DNA of 64,000 nt from ZC4RG20 sp963782445 (GTDB lineage Bacteria; Pseudomonadota; Gammaproteobacteria; Steroidobacterales; Rariloculaceae), in the NCBI GenBank assembly GCA_963782445.1, contig CAWAJM010000001.1, positions 2,604,001-2,668,000 of the forward strand, written 5' to 3'. A model generated the notes under the pieces. That model had not been told where the DNA came from and did not search any database. It saw only the letters and a program-made list of their open reading frames with translations. The first letter of the stretch is position 1. Each line of letters begins with the position of its first letter. Of this stretch, positions 25,413 to 33,714 are shown in pieces. Both the position numbers and the translations under genes were made by a program.

Positions 25413-27893
25413 ATGAAAAGACCCGCGACGCGTCCCGGCCCCGCCCCCCTGGCGGCCGAGGCTCTCTACCGCCACTGCGATCCCCAAACCCTGCCGTTCG
25501 CGACGACGGCTGAGGTCGGCGACTTCGACCTGGCGGTCGGCCAAGCGCGCGTCAGCGAGGCACTCGAGCTCGCGGCACGGATCCCGAGCGAGGGCTTCAA
25601 TCTGTTCGTGCTCGGTCCACCCGGCAGCCACCGGCACCGCATTGCCCGGGATTTTCTCGAGCGCGAGGCCGAGCGCCGCGAGCGCCCCGCGGACTGGTGT
25701 TACCTCAATAATTTCGCCGAGCCGCGCAAGCCGCTCGCGCTCTCCCTGCCGCCGGGCCGCGGCGCCGCGCTGCGCGACGACATGAGCCGTCTCGTCGAGG
25801 GCCTGCGGGCCGCCATCCCGGCCGCCTTCGAGAGCGAGCATTACGCCAACAGTGTCGCCGAGATCGATCAGGAGTTCGAAGATCGGCACCGCAACGCCCT
25901 CGAGGCGCTGCAGCAGGAAGCGACGGCCGCAAACCTGAGCCTCGTTCGCACGCCGCACGGATTCGCGATCGCGCCCGTGCGGGACGGCCAGATCCTCGCC
26001 GACGAAGCCTTCGAAAAGCTGCCCGACGAGGACAAGAAACGCACGACGGAAGCCATCGAGCGCATGTCCGACAAGCTGCGCCGGCACATAGAGACGCTAC
26101 CGAAATGGCAGCTCGAGCGCATGGAGCGCATCAAGAAGCTCGACCGCGAGGTCACGGAACGCGCGGTCGGCGGCCCCATAGACGAGCTCCGGGACAAGTA
26201 CGCGGACGTGCCCGGGGTCGCCGAGTTCCTCGCCGCGCTGCGCGAGGACGTGCTCGCCAATGCGCGCTTCTTCCGCGCGAGCGAGGAGGCCCTCGCGGCG
26301 CCGCCTTATGGCGGCGCACCGCCCGCCCCCTGGACGCGCTACGCCGTGAACCTCGTCGTCGACCGTTCGGGCGACGGCGGCGCACCGGTGGTCTACGAGA
26401 ACAACCCGAGCCTGCCGAATCTGCTCGGCCGAATCGAACACGTCGCGCAGTTCGGCGCGCTCGTGACGGACTACTCCATGATCCGTGCCGGCGCGCTGCA
26501 TCGGGCGAACGGCGGCTTTCTGATTCTCGATGCCGAGCGCCTGCTGACCGAGCCGCTGGCCTGGAATGCACTGAAGCGCGCGCTGTTCTCGAAAGAGATC
26601 CACATCGAGTCCGTCGGCCAGCTACTGAGCCTCGTGAGCACGGTCTCGCTCGAACCGGAGCCCATTCCGCTCGCGGCCAAGATCGTGCTGATCGGCGAAC
26701 GGCTCGTCTATTACCTGCTCTGCGAGCTCGACTCCGACTTCGCGGCGCTGTTCAAGGTCGCGGCGGACTTCGAGAACCGCATCGATCGCACGGCGGAAAA
26801 CACCGGGCTCTATGCGCGGCTCATCGCGACGCTCGCGCGGCACGAACGGCTGCAGCCGCTCACGCGCGAAGCCGTCGCGCGCGTCATCGAGCACAGTGCC
26901 CGGCTCATCGGCGACTCGGAGAAGCTCACAACGCGGCTACGCAACGTCGCCGACCTGCTGCAGGAGGCGAGCTTCCGCGCGAGCCAGCAGGCGGCTCAAG
27001 TCGTGGATCGCGAGCACGTGCAGCAGGCCATCGACGCGCAGACGCGGCGCGTCGATCGGCTGCGCGACGAATTCCAGGAGGAGATCGAGCGCAACGACCT
27101 GCTCATCGACACGACCGGCGAGACGATCGGCCAGGTCAACGGGCTCTCCGTGCTGACGGTCGGCAGCTTCAGCTTCGGCCAGCCGACGCGCATCACGGCC
27201 AACGTTCGCATGGGCGACGGCCAGGTCATCGACATCGAGCGCGAGATCGAGCTCGGCGGCGCGATCCACTCCAAGGGCGTGCTGATCCTTTCGGCGTACC
27301 TCGGCTCGCGCTATGCGGCCGACATGCCGCTCTCGGTCAATGCGAGCCTCGTCTTCGAGCAGAGCTACGGCGGCGTCGAGGGCGACAGCGCCTCGGTTGC
27401 CGAGACCTGCGCCCTGCTCTCGGCGCTCGGCGAGCTGCCGATCCGTCAGTCGCTGGCCATCACCGGCTCGATGAATCAGCACGGCCAGGTGCAGGTCATC
27501 GGCGGCGTCAACGAGAAGGTCGAAGGCTTCTACAACGTCTGCGCCCGCCGCGGGCTCACGGGCGAGCAAGGCGTGCTGATACCAAAGGACAACGTCAAGC
27601 ACCTCATGCTGCGCGCCGACATCGTCGCGGCGGTCGAGGCCGGGCGCTTCCGCGTCTTTCCGATTACGACAGTAGACGAAGCCATCGCGCTGCTGTCCGG
27701 TCTGCCCGCCGGCCTGCGCAACGCGCGCGGACGCTACCCGAAGGGCAGCGTCAATCACCGCGTGGAGGAACGCCTGACGGAGTTCGCGCACAAGCGTGAG
27801 GAGGTCAGCCAGACCATCCTGCAGAAGGCGCGGAAGGGCGGCGGCGGCAAGAAGAAGCACGAGGCCGAGGCGATGCGCGGCCGGAGGCGCTGA
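25413..27893 (+). CDS. Lon-like ATP-dependent protease family protein (S16, LonB/YcbZ-like)
   Basis: An 826-residue protein. The C-terminal Lon proteolytic domain is complete: Ser659 in EGDSASVAE and Lys702 in NEKVEGF, spaced 43 apart as in E. coli Lon (679/722). The middle has the AAA_32-like features of YcbZ-type proteases (GGFLILDAERLL, LVYYLLCELDSDFAALFKV). The P-loop region at about 68-75 reads GPPGSHRHR, without the usual GKT, which is typical of this subfamily. It likely degrades damaged or specific proteins. It lies 4 bp or less upstream of the UspA-like gene on the same strand, in a stress-type setting. Confidence 0.88.
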   Translation: MKRPATRPGPAPLAAEALYRHCDPQTLPFATTAEVGDFDLAVGQARVSEALELAARIPSEGFNLFVLGPPGSHRHRIARDFLEREAERRERPADWCYLNNFAEPRKPLALSLPPGRGAALRDDMSRLVEGLRAAIPAAFESEHYANSVAEIDQEFEDRHRNALEALQQEATAANLSLVRTPHGFAIAPVRDGQILADEAFEKLPDEDKKRTTEAIERMSDKLRRHIETLPKWQLERMERIKKLDREVTERAVGGPIDELRDKYADVPGVAEFLAALREDVLANARFFRASEEALAAPPYGGAPPAPWTRYAVNLVVDRSGDGGAPVVYENNPSLPNLLGRIEHVAQFGALVTDYSMIRAGALHRANGGFLILDAERLLTEPLAWNALKRALFSKEIHIESVGQLLSLVSTVSLEPEPIPLAAKIVLIGERLVYYLLCELDSDFAALFKVAADFENRIDRTAENTGLYARLIATLARHERLQPLTREAVARVIEHSARLIGDSEKLTTRLRNVADLLQEASFRASQQAAQVVDREHVQQAIDAQTRRVDRLRDEFQEEIERNDLLIDTTGETIGQVNGLSVLTVGSFSFGQPTRITANVRMGDGQVIDIEREIELGGAIHSKGVLILSAYLGSRYAADMPLSVNASLVFEQSYGGVEGDSASVAETCALLSALGELPIRQSLAITGSMNQHGQVQVIGGVNEKVEGFYNVCARRGLTGEQGVLIPKDNVKHLMLRADIVAAVEAGRFRVFPITTVDEAIALLSGLPAGLRNARGRYPKGSVNHRVEERLTEFAHKREEVSQTILQKARKGGGGKKKHEAEAMRGRRR

Positions 27894-28805
27894 ATGGCCG
27901 AGCTCGCCCCGTTGCGTCGGCTGCTCGTCGCGCTCGCGCCGCGCGGCGGGAACGGGCTCGAGCTCGATCTGTGCCTGACGCTCGCGAGCGCTGCCCCCGC
28001 GGAGCTGCTCGGGCTGCTCGTCGAAGACCCGCGCCCGCTCGCCCTCGCGGGCTCGCGCCTCGCGCGCGAGGTGGTGCTGTCCGGGCTCGAGCGCCCGCTC
28101 GAGCCGGCCGCGCTCGAGCGTCAGCTGCGCGCTCAGGCCGGTCAGGTCCGGCGGCGCTTCGAATCGGCCGCCGCGCGCCTCGGTTGGCGGCACGATTTTC
28201 GCGTCGTGCGCGGCGAGTTGCTCGACGAGATCGAGCGCGCGGCCGCGGCAGCCGACGCGCTCGTCGTCGACGCCATGCACCGCGCCGGCGCCCCGAACCC
28301 CTGGTCCGCGGCCGATCTGCGCCGGCTCGCCCGGACGCCGCTCGAGGCGCTGCTGCTCCTGCGCGAGGGCTGGTCGGCGGGCCGCGAGATCGTCGTCGTG
28401 CTCTCCGACGAAGCCGAGGCCCTGGTCCAGGCGCCGTCGAGCGGGGAGCCGGCCGCCGGGCGGCCCGCGACGCCGCTCGAGGCCGCGCTGCGCATCGCGC
28501 GCGCGACGGGGTCACCGCTGACGGCCGCGGCCTTCGGCCCCGCGGTGGCCGACAGCGCGCGCCTGACGGCCGTCGTCGGCGCCGCCGCCGCGCTCGCGGC
28601 CGTGCGCTTCGAAGGGCTCGTCGGGGTGCCGGGCGCGCCGCGCGAGGCCTTGCTCGCCGCGCTCCGCGGCCGCAAGCCTCGCCTGCTCGTGCTCGGCAGC
28701 GCGGGCGCCGAGGACGAGGCGCTCGTCGACGCGGCCCTCGACCAGCTCGCGGCGGCCGTGCTGCGCCTCGGGGGCCGCCGCCGCAAAGGAGGCCCGCCAC
28801 CATGA
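27894..28805 (+). CDS. Two-domain universal-stress-like protein, unknown function
   Basis: A 303-residue Ala/Arg/Leu-rich protein. The first half (LRRLLVALAPRGGNGLELDLCLTLASAAPAELLGLLVED, then FRVVRGELLDEIERAAAAADALVVDAM) follows the strand-helix order of UspA domains, with a possible second domain in the C-terminal half. No ATP-binding G-2X-G-9X-G(S/T) motif is clear. The ATG immediately follows the stop of the Lon-like gene. Its stop overlaps the pncA start (ATGA). The fold call is tentative. Confidence 0.6.
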   Translation: MAELAPLRRLLVALAPRGGNGLELDLCLTLASAAPAELLGLLVEDPRPLALAGSRLAREVVLSGLERPLEPAALERQLRAQAGQVRRRFESAAARLGWRHDFRVVRGELLDEIERAAAAADALVVDAMHRAGAPNPWSAADLRRLARTPLEALLLLREGWSAGREIVVVLSDEAEALVQAPSSGEPAAGRPATPLEAALRIARATGSPLTAAAFGPAVADSARLTAVVGAAAALAAVRFEGLVGVPGAPREALLAALRGRKPRLLVLGSAGAEDEALVDAALDQLAAAVLRLGGRRRKGGPPP

Positions 28806-29455
28806 GAATCGACTCGCAGACCGCGCTCATCGTCGTCGACGTGCAGCCCGACTTCCTGCCGGGCGGCGCGCTGGGCGTCGCTGACGGCGAGGCGATCCTC
28901 GCGCCGCTCGCAGGGCTGCTTCGCGCCCGACGGTTCCCGCACGTGGCCGCGACCCAGGACTGGCATCCGCCGGGCCACGTCTCGTTTGCGTCCTCGCATC
29001 GGGGCCGGGCACCGTTCGACCGCATCGAACTCTACGGCCGCGAGCAGGTCCTGTGGCCCGATCACTGCGTGCAGGGCACGCCCGGCGCGGCGCTCCGGGC
29101 CGACCTGCCGTGGGAATCCGCCGACGCAATCGTGCGCAAGGGCACGGACCCGGACGTGGACTCTTACAGCGGGCTGCGCAACAACTGGGATCGGCATGGC
29201 CGGCGGCCGCCGACGGGCCTCGGCGGCTGGCTCCGGGAGCGCGGCGTCGCACGCGTCGCCGTCTGCGGCCTCGCGCGGGACTTTTGCGTGCGCTGGACCG
29301 CGGAGGATGCGCGGGCCATGGGCTTCGAGACGGCCGTGCTCTGGGATCTCACCCGCTCCGTGGATCCCGCCGGCGACGGGGCCTTGCGCGAGGCACTCGG
29401 CGCGGCGGGCATCGAAGTCGGGAGCTCGGGAACGCTCCTAGCCGGAGGCGCCTGA
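28802..29455 (+). CDS. pncA: Nicotinamidase/pyrazinamidase
   Basis: A 217-residue isochorismatase-fold amidase with the catalytic triad Asp13 (VVDVQPDFLPGGAL), Lys113 (VRKGTDPDVDSYSG) and Cys162 (CGLARDFCVRWT). The metal site DWHPPGH is at about 53-59. It hydrolyses nicotinamide to nicotinate, the entry step of NAD salvage. The start overlaps the preceding stop by 4 bp (ATGA). The gene is followed after 8 bp by a convergent phosphoribosyltransferase on the opposite strand. Confidence 0.92.
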   Translation: MRIDSQTALIVVDVQPDFLPGGALGVADGEAILAPLAGLLRARRFPHVAATQDWHPPGHVSFASSHRGRAPFDRIELYGREQVLWPDHCVQGTPGAALRADLPWESADAIVRKGTDPDVDSYSGLRNNWDRHGRRPPTGLGGWLRERGVARVAVCGLARDFCVRWTAEDARAMGFETAVLWDLTRSVDPAGDGALREALGAAGIEVGSSGTLLAGGA

Positions 29456-29463
29456 CCGGCCGG

Positions 29464-30192
29464 CTAGGCGTCTCGGCCTCCGTACGCGCCCGCAAGCTCG
29501 GCCTTCACATCAGCGTCGGACAGCTGCTCGAACGACTCGTACCAGGCGCCGACGGCGAGATACGGCTCGGGCACCGACAGGGCGACGACGCGGTCGGCGA
29601 GCGTTTCGAGGTGCTCGACGGCGTCGGCCGCCGCCGTCGGTACCGCGACGACGACCTCGGCGGGGCCGAGCGCCCGCACGGCCCTGACGGCGGCCTCCAT
29701 CGTCGCACCCGTCGCGATCCCGTCGTCGACGAGAATCGCCGTGCGGCCGGCGACCGTCAGGGGCGGCCGCCCGGCGCGGTAGGCCTGCTCGCGCCGCAGA
29801 AGCTCGGCCGACTCGCGCCGCCGGATCGGTTCGAGATCGGTTTCCTGGAGCCCGAGCTGAGCCAACAGCCCGCGGTTGTAGACGCTCACGCCGCCGCTCG
29901 CGATCGCCCCCACGGCGAGCTCGGGATCGCCCGGCGCGCCGAGCTTGCGCACGACGAACACGTCGAGCTCGACGCCGAGACGCCGCGCAACCTCCGCGCC
30001 GACGGGCACCCCGCCGCGCGGCAGCGCGAGCACGGCCGCCGGCGTATCGAGCCGAATGGCGGCGATGCGCTCGGCGAGCCGCCGGCCCGCGTCATGCCGA
30101 TCGACGAACAGCCTGCCGCCCCTGCTTCGCAACGCCTGTCTCTCGAGCCCGCGATGCGCGACAGTATGCGAACGTCTTGCGCAGGGGGACAT
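29464..30192 (-). CDS. Type I phosphoribosyltransferase
   Basis: A 242-residue type I PRTase. The PRPP-binding loop reads ILVDDGIATGATM (near 153-165), and ALPRGGVPVGAEVARRL is the upstream loop typical of COG1926 proteins. C-terminal residues GAWYESFEQLSD are usual for this group. The reaction is not known; members occur in stress and NAD clusters. The ATG at 30192 is chosen because it is the first in frame after the noncoding interval, but it has only a weak ribosome site. The gene opposes pncA. Confidence 0.8.
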   Translation of the reverse strand: MSPCARRSHTVAHRGLERQALRSRGGRLFVDRHDAGRRLAERIAAIRLDTPAAVLALPRGGVPVGAEVARRLGVELDVFVVRKLGAPGDPELAVGAIASGGVSVYNRGLLAQLGLQETDLEPIRRRESAELLRREQAYRAGRPPLTVAGRTAILVDDGIATGATMEAAVRAVRALGPAEVVVAVPTAAADAVEHLETLADRVVALSVPEPYLAVGAWYESFEQLSDADVKAELAGAYGGRDA

Positions 30193-30267
30193 ACGAAGGG
30201 GTACGTATGAGACGGGCGTATCGGACCGGGACCGGGCAGCCAGCCGACTTCGGCGAGGGGCCGTCGA

Positions 30268-31293
30268 GTGAACGATGACGCAGAAACGGGGCTCGCTGCC
30301 AAGATGGCATTCCTGAGCCGTCCGTCGAGCTATCCGGACGCGCCGGAGGCGATCGAGTCCATCGAGACGCACTTCGCCCACGTGTTCCTTTCGCGGCGCT
30401 TCGCCTACAAGGTCAAAAAGCCGTTCCGCTACCGCCAAATCGACTTCACGCGCCTCGAAGGGCGGCGCTTCAGCTGCGAGCAGGAGGTCGTGCTGAACAG
30501 CCGGCTCGCGGCGCCGACGTACATCGGCGTCGTGCCGCTGACGCGGTCGCCCGCCGGTCTCGCGCTCGAAGGGGACGGGCCGCCCGTCGAATGGCTCGTG
30601 AAGATGCATAGGCTGCCCAAGGAACGCGCGCTCAACGTCGTCGCCGCGCGCGGCGGGGTCGAAGACATAGACGTGCACGCGGTAGTCGGCAAGCTCGTCG
30701 CTTTCTACGACCGCAGCCCGCGCGCGCCCTGGCCCGCCGCGGAGTACGTCCGCCGCCTCGAGGCCCGCTGCGTGCACGACACGCGAGAGCTCGAACACGC
30801 TAGCGCGGGTCTCGATACCGCCCTCGTCGCGCGTGCCCGGGCGGTCCCATTGCGCTTCCTGCGGGACCACGCGGACCTCGTCGCGGCGCGCGCCGCCGCG
30901 GGCCGCGTCGTGGACGCCCATGGGGATCTACGGCCCGAGCACGTCTTCTTGACCGGCGATCCGCAGATCATTGATTGTCTCGAGTTTTCCGAGGCGCTGC
31001 GCTGGCTCGACGCAGCCGAGGAGATCGCGTTTCTCGCGCTCGAGCTCGAGCGCATCGGCGCCGCCGACGTCGGCCGGCGCATCTTCGCCGCCTACGCCGC
31101 GGCGGCCCGCGATCCCGCCCCGCCGGCGCTGCTCGACTTCTACCGCGGCATGCGCGCCCTCGTCCGCGCGGAGCTCGCGGCCTGGCGCGTCCTCGACGCC
31201 CCGGCCGGCAGCGACTGCAGCCACTGGATGGCTCGCGCGGCGTGGTACCTCGAAAAGGGGTCAGAGCCCTTTTTCGCCCATGTCCGGGGCTGA
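30268..31293 (+). CDS. APH-fold kinase-like protein (COG2187 group)
   Basis: A 341-residue protein with an aminoglycoside-phosphotransferase-type fold. The N-terminal lobe has ETHFAHVFLSRRFAYKVKKPF, and the C-lobe has the catalytic HGDLRPEHVFL (Asp in HGD) and IIDCLEFSE, the metal-binding Asp. Some homologues are fused to a Walker-A kinase domain that is missing here, so this may be a stand-alone subunit. It starts with GTG at 30268. Its last 33 bp overlap the convergent PRPP synthetase gene. A role in phosphorylating a small molecule is expected; the substrate is unknown. Confidence 0.78.
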   Translation: MNDDAETGLAAKMAFLSRPSSYPDAPEAIESIETHFAHVFLSRRFAYKVKKPFRYRQIDFTRLEGRRFSCEQEVVLNSRLAAPTYIGVVPLTRSPAGLALEGDGPPVEWLVKMHRLPKERALNVVAARGGVEDIDVHAVVGKLVAFYDRSPRAPWPAAEYVRRLEARCVHDTRELEHASAGLDTALVARARAVPLRFLRDHADLVAARAAAGRVVDAHGDLRPEHVFLTGDPQIIDCLEFSEALRWLDAAEEIAFLALELERIGAADVGRRIFAAYAAAARDPAPPALLDFYRGMRALVRAELAAWRVLDAPAGSDCSHWMARAAWYLEKGSEPFFAHVRG

Positions 31294-32229
31294 GCCCGTC
31301 TCGAGCAGCGCGGCGAACAGGCCGGCCGTCTCGACGACGGCGAGCCGCGGCCCGAGCGCCGGGCACCGAACCGCGGCGTCGGGAACCGAATCCGTGACCG
31401 CAATCGACTCGAAGGCCGAGTTGCCGAGCGCCTCGTTCGCGGCCGGCGAGAAGGCCCCATGCGTGACCGCCGCATGCACGCGTTCGGCACCGCGCGCGAG
31501 CGCCGCCTCGGCCGCCCGCGCGAGCGTCCCGCCGCTGCTCGCGACGTCGTCGACGACGATGACCGTGGCGCCGTCGACCTCGCCCGCGAAGCCGTCCCCC
31601 GAGATGACGCCCTCGCTGCGCGACTTCTCGACGAAGGCGAGATCGACGGGCGCCGCGCTCGCGGCCTCGAGCTCGGCCGCGAACCGCCGGGCGCGCTTGA
31701 CGGCGCCCGCGTCGGGAGCGAGCACGACGCAGCGCTCCGCGGCACGGGCCGCAACGGCGAAGTGCCGCGCCAGCGGCGCGGCCGCCTCGAGGTGCAGTGT
31801 CGGACACCGGAACGCGTTCTCGAAGGCGGCGACGTTGTGCACGTCGAGCGTTGCGACCCCATCGCAACCCAAGGCTTCGAACATCTGTGCGACGTAACGC
31901 GTCGTGACCGGGTCGTGCGGCTTGGTGCGACGGTCCTTGCGCGCGAACGCGAGGTACGGCAGCAGACACCACACCGAGGCGGCACCGGCGTCCTTGACGG
32001 CGCCGACGAAGACCAGGAGGCGGAACAGTTTGTCCGCGGCGCTCGCACGCGCATCGCCGCACAGCGAGCCGTAGACGAAAACGCGTTCGCCACGTACGGC
32101 GACGAGCGGCCGCAGCTTGAATTCGCCGTCTTCGAACCCGCGTTCCTCGTGGGGCGCGAGGCCGACACCCGCGAGCGCGCCCACGCGCCTGCCGAAGGCG
32201 GCGTCCGGACCGAGCGCAAACAATTTCAC
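31261..32229 (-). CDS. Divergent ribose-phosphate pyrophosphokinase (PRPP synthetase)
   Basis: A 322-residue Prs-like protein. Key parts are KLFRLLVFVGAVKDAGAASVWCLLPYLAFARKDRR (the PYxxYARQD-type signature in variant form), DVHN near 127 and the PRPP loop VVDDVASSGGTL. The flexible lysine segment is VEKSRSEG rather than the usual KRR, so it belongs to a divergent class. It makes PRPP from ribose 5-phosphate and ATP, the co-substrate needed by pncB and the PRTase next door. It starts with GTG and overlaps the APH-fold gene end by 33 bp. Confidence 0.85.
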   Translation of the reverse strand: MKLFALGPDAAFGRRVGALAGVGLAPHEERGFEDGEFKLRPLVAVRGERVFVYGSLCGDARASAADKLFRLLVFVGAVKDAGAASVWCLLPYLAFARKDRRTKPHDPVTTRYVAQMFEALGCDGVATLDVHNVAAFENAFRCPTLHLEAAAPLARHFAVAARAAERCVVLAPDAGAVKRARRFAAELEAASAAPVDLAFVEKSRSEGVISGDGFAGEVDGATVIVVDDVASSGGTLARAAEAALARGAERVHAAVTHGAFSPAANEALGNSAFESIAVTDSVPDAAVRCPALGPRLAVVETAGLFAALLETGSAPDMGEKGL

Positions 32230-32348
32230 GGGTGGCGTACGAAACGGAGCATCGGCCTATGTTAACGTGTGGCCCGGGGCGCGCCATCCCCGAGGCCCGC
32301 CATGGCGAGGAACCCGAACAGGCCCCGGCGCCGGACCGAGCGTAGTCA

Positions 32349-33698
32349 ATGAGCCAACGAGAAGACTGGTACGGCAGCGCGCTTCTGACCGACCTTTATC
32401 AGCTCACGATGCTGCAGTCCTACTACGCCGGCGGCATGACCGACCAGGCCGTGTTCGAGTTCTTCATCCGCCGGCTGCCTGCCAGCCGGAATTTTCTCGT
32501 CGCGGCCGGCCTGGCCGACCTCGTCGAATACCTGCTCGGCCTGCGGTTCACGGCCCGGGACCTCGCCGCGCTCCAAGCGACGGAGCTGTTCGACGACCCG
32601 TTTCTGGCGCGGCTCGAGACCTTCGCGTTCACGGGCGACGTCGATGCCCTGCCCGAGGGCACGGTCTGCTTCGCCGAAGAGCCGCTCGTGAGGATCACGG
32701 CACCGCTGCCCGAGGCGCAGCTCGTCGAGAGCCGGCTCATCAATCTGCTGCACTTCGAGACCATGATCGCCTCCAAGGCCGCGCGCTTCGCGCTCGCGGC
32801 CGACGGCCGCCAGCTCGTCGACTTCGGCATGCGCCGCTCGCACGGCGCCGAGGCCGCGGTGCTCGCCGCGCGCGCGAACTATCTCGCCGGCTTCGCGGGG
32901 ACCGCGACCGTCGCCGCCCATCCCCTGTACGGCATTCCCGTTTTCGGCACGATGGCCCACTCGTTCATCGAAGCCCACGACACCGAAGGCGAAGCCTTCC
33001 TGCGCTTCTCGCGCGGCCACCGGGGTCCCCTCGTGCTGCTCATCGACACCTACGACACCGAGACCGGCGCGCGCCGCGTCGCCGAGGCCGCCGAGACCCT
33101 CGCGGCGGAAGGTATCGAGATCGCGGCCGTGCGCATCGACAGCGGCGACCTCGAGCAGCTCGCGCGGCGCGTGCGCGAGGTCCTCGACGCGGCCGGCCGA
33201 GAGCGCATCGGCATCTTCGTGAGCGGCGGGCTCGACGAATCCGCAGTTGAGCGCATGCTCGCCGGCGGCGCCCCGATAGACGGCTTCGGCATCGGCACCG
33301 CGCTCGACGCCTCCGTCGACGCCCCCTATCTCGATTGCGCATACAAGCTGCAGCTCTACGCGGGCCGTCCGCGCCGCAAGCTCTCGCCGGGCAAGACGAC
33401 CTGGCCCGGCGCGAAGCAGGTCTACCGCCACCGCGACCGGCACGGCCGGCTCGACTACGACGTCGTGACGCTCGCCGACGACGCGCAGCGCGGCGAGCCC
33501 TTGCTGGAGCCCGTGATGCGCGGCGGGGCCCTGCTCGCGCCGTTGCCGGATCTCGAGGCGGCCCGCAAGCGCGCCGCCGAGAACCTCGCGAGCCTGCCAG
33601 ACCGCCTGCGCGCACTCCACGCCGGCGGCGAATACCGCGTCGAGATGGCGCCCGCGCTCCAGGCGCTCGCGGCGCGGACCGCCACCGGCCGGCCCTGA
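32349..33698 (+). CDS. pncB: Nicotinate phosphoribosyltransferase
   Basis: A 449-residue type II phosphoribosyltransferase fold. It contains LLTDLYQLTMLQSYY at the N-terminus, FEFFIRRLP, LLHFETMIASKAAR, DFGMRRSHGAEAA (active-site His) and VRIDSGDLEQLARRVR, the family pattern. It converts nicotinate and PRPP to nicotinate mononucleotide with ATP. Together with pncA (nicotinate supply) and the PRPP synthetase (PRPP supply) it forms a compact salvage route to NAD. The glycosyltransferase gene starts 16 bp downstream. Confidence 0.93.
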   Translation: MSQREDWYGSALLTDLYQLTMLQSYYAGGMTDQAVFEFFIRRLPASRNFLVAAGLADLVEYLLGLRFTARDLAALQATELFDDPFLARLETFAFTGDVDALPEGTVCFAEEPLVRITAPLPEAQLVESRLINLLHFETMIASKAARFALAADGRQLVDFGMRRSHGAEAAVLAARANYLAGFAGTATVAAHPLYGIPVFGTMAHSFIEAHDTEGEAFLRFSRGHRGPLVLLIDTYDTETGARRVAEAAETLAAEGIEIAAVRIDSGDLEQLARRVREVLDAAGRERIGIFVSGGLDESAVERMLAGGAPIDGFGIGTALDASVDAPYLDCAYKLQLYAGRPRRKLSPGKTTWPGAKQVYRHRDRHGRLDYDVVTLADDAQRGEPLLEPVMRGGALLAPLPDLEAARKRAAENLASLPDRLRALHAGGEYRVEMAPALQALAARTATGRP

Positions 33699-33714
33699 CG
33701 CTAGTGCCGCAACC

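Noticed and set aside
26105..27799. 564-codon frame within the Lon-like protease gene (other frame)
   Set aside because: It is Arg/Ala-rich and the +1 neighbour frame has the full Lon catalytic domain.
30193..30921. N-terminal extension of the phosphoribosyltransferase frame to 30921
   Set aside because: The extension lies antisense to the APH-fold kinase gene and has no PRTase homology; the shorter start at 30192 fits the family length.
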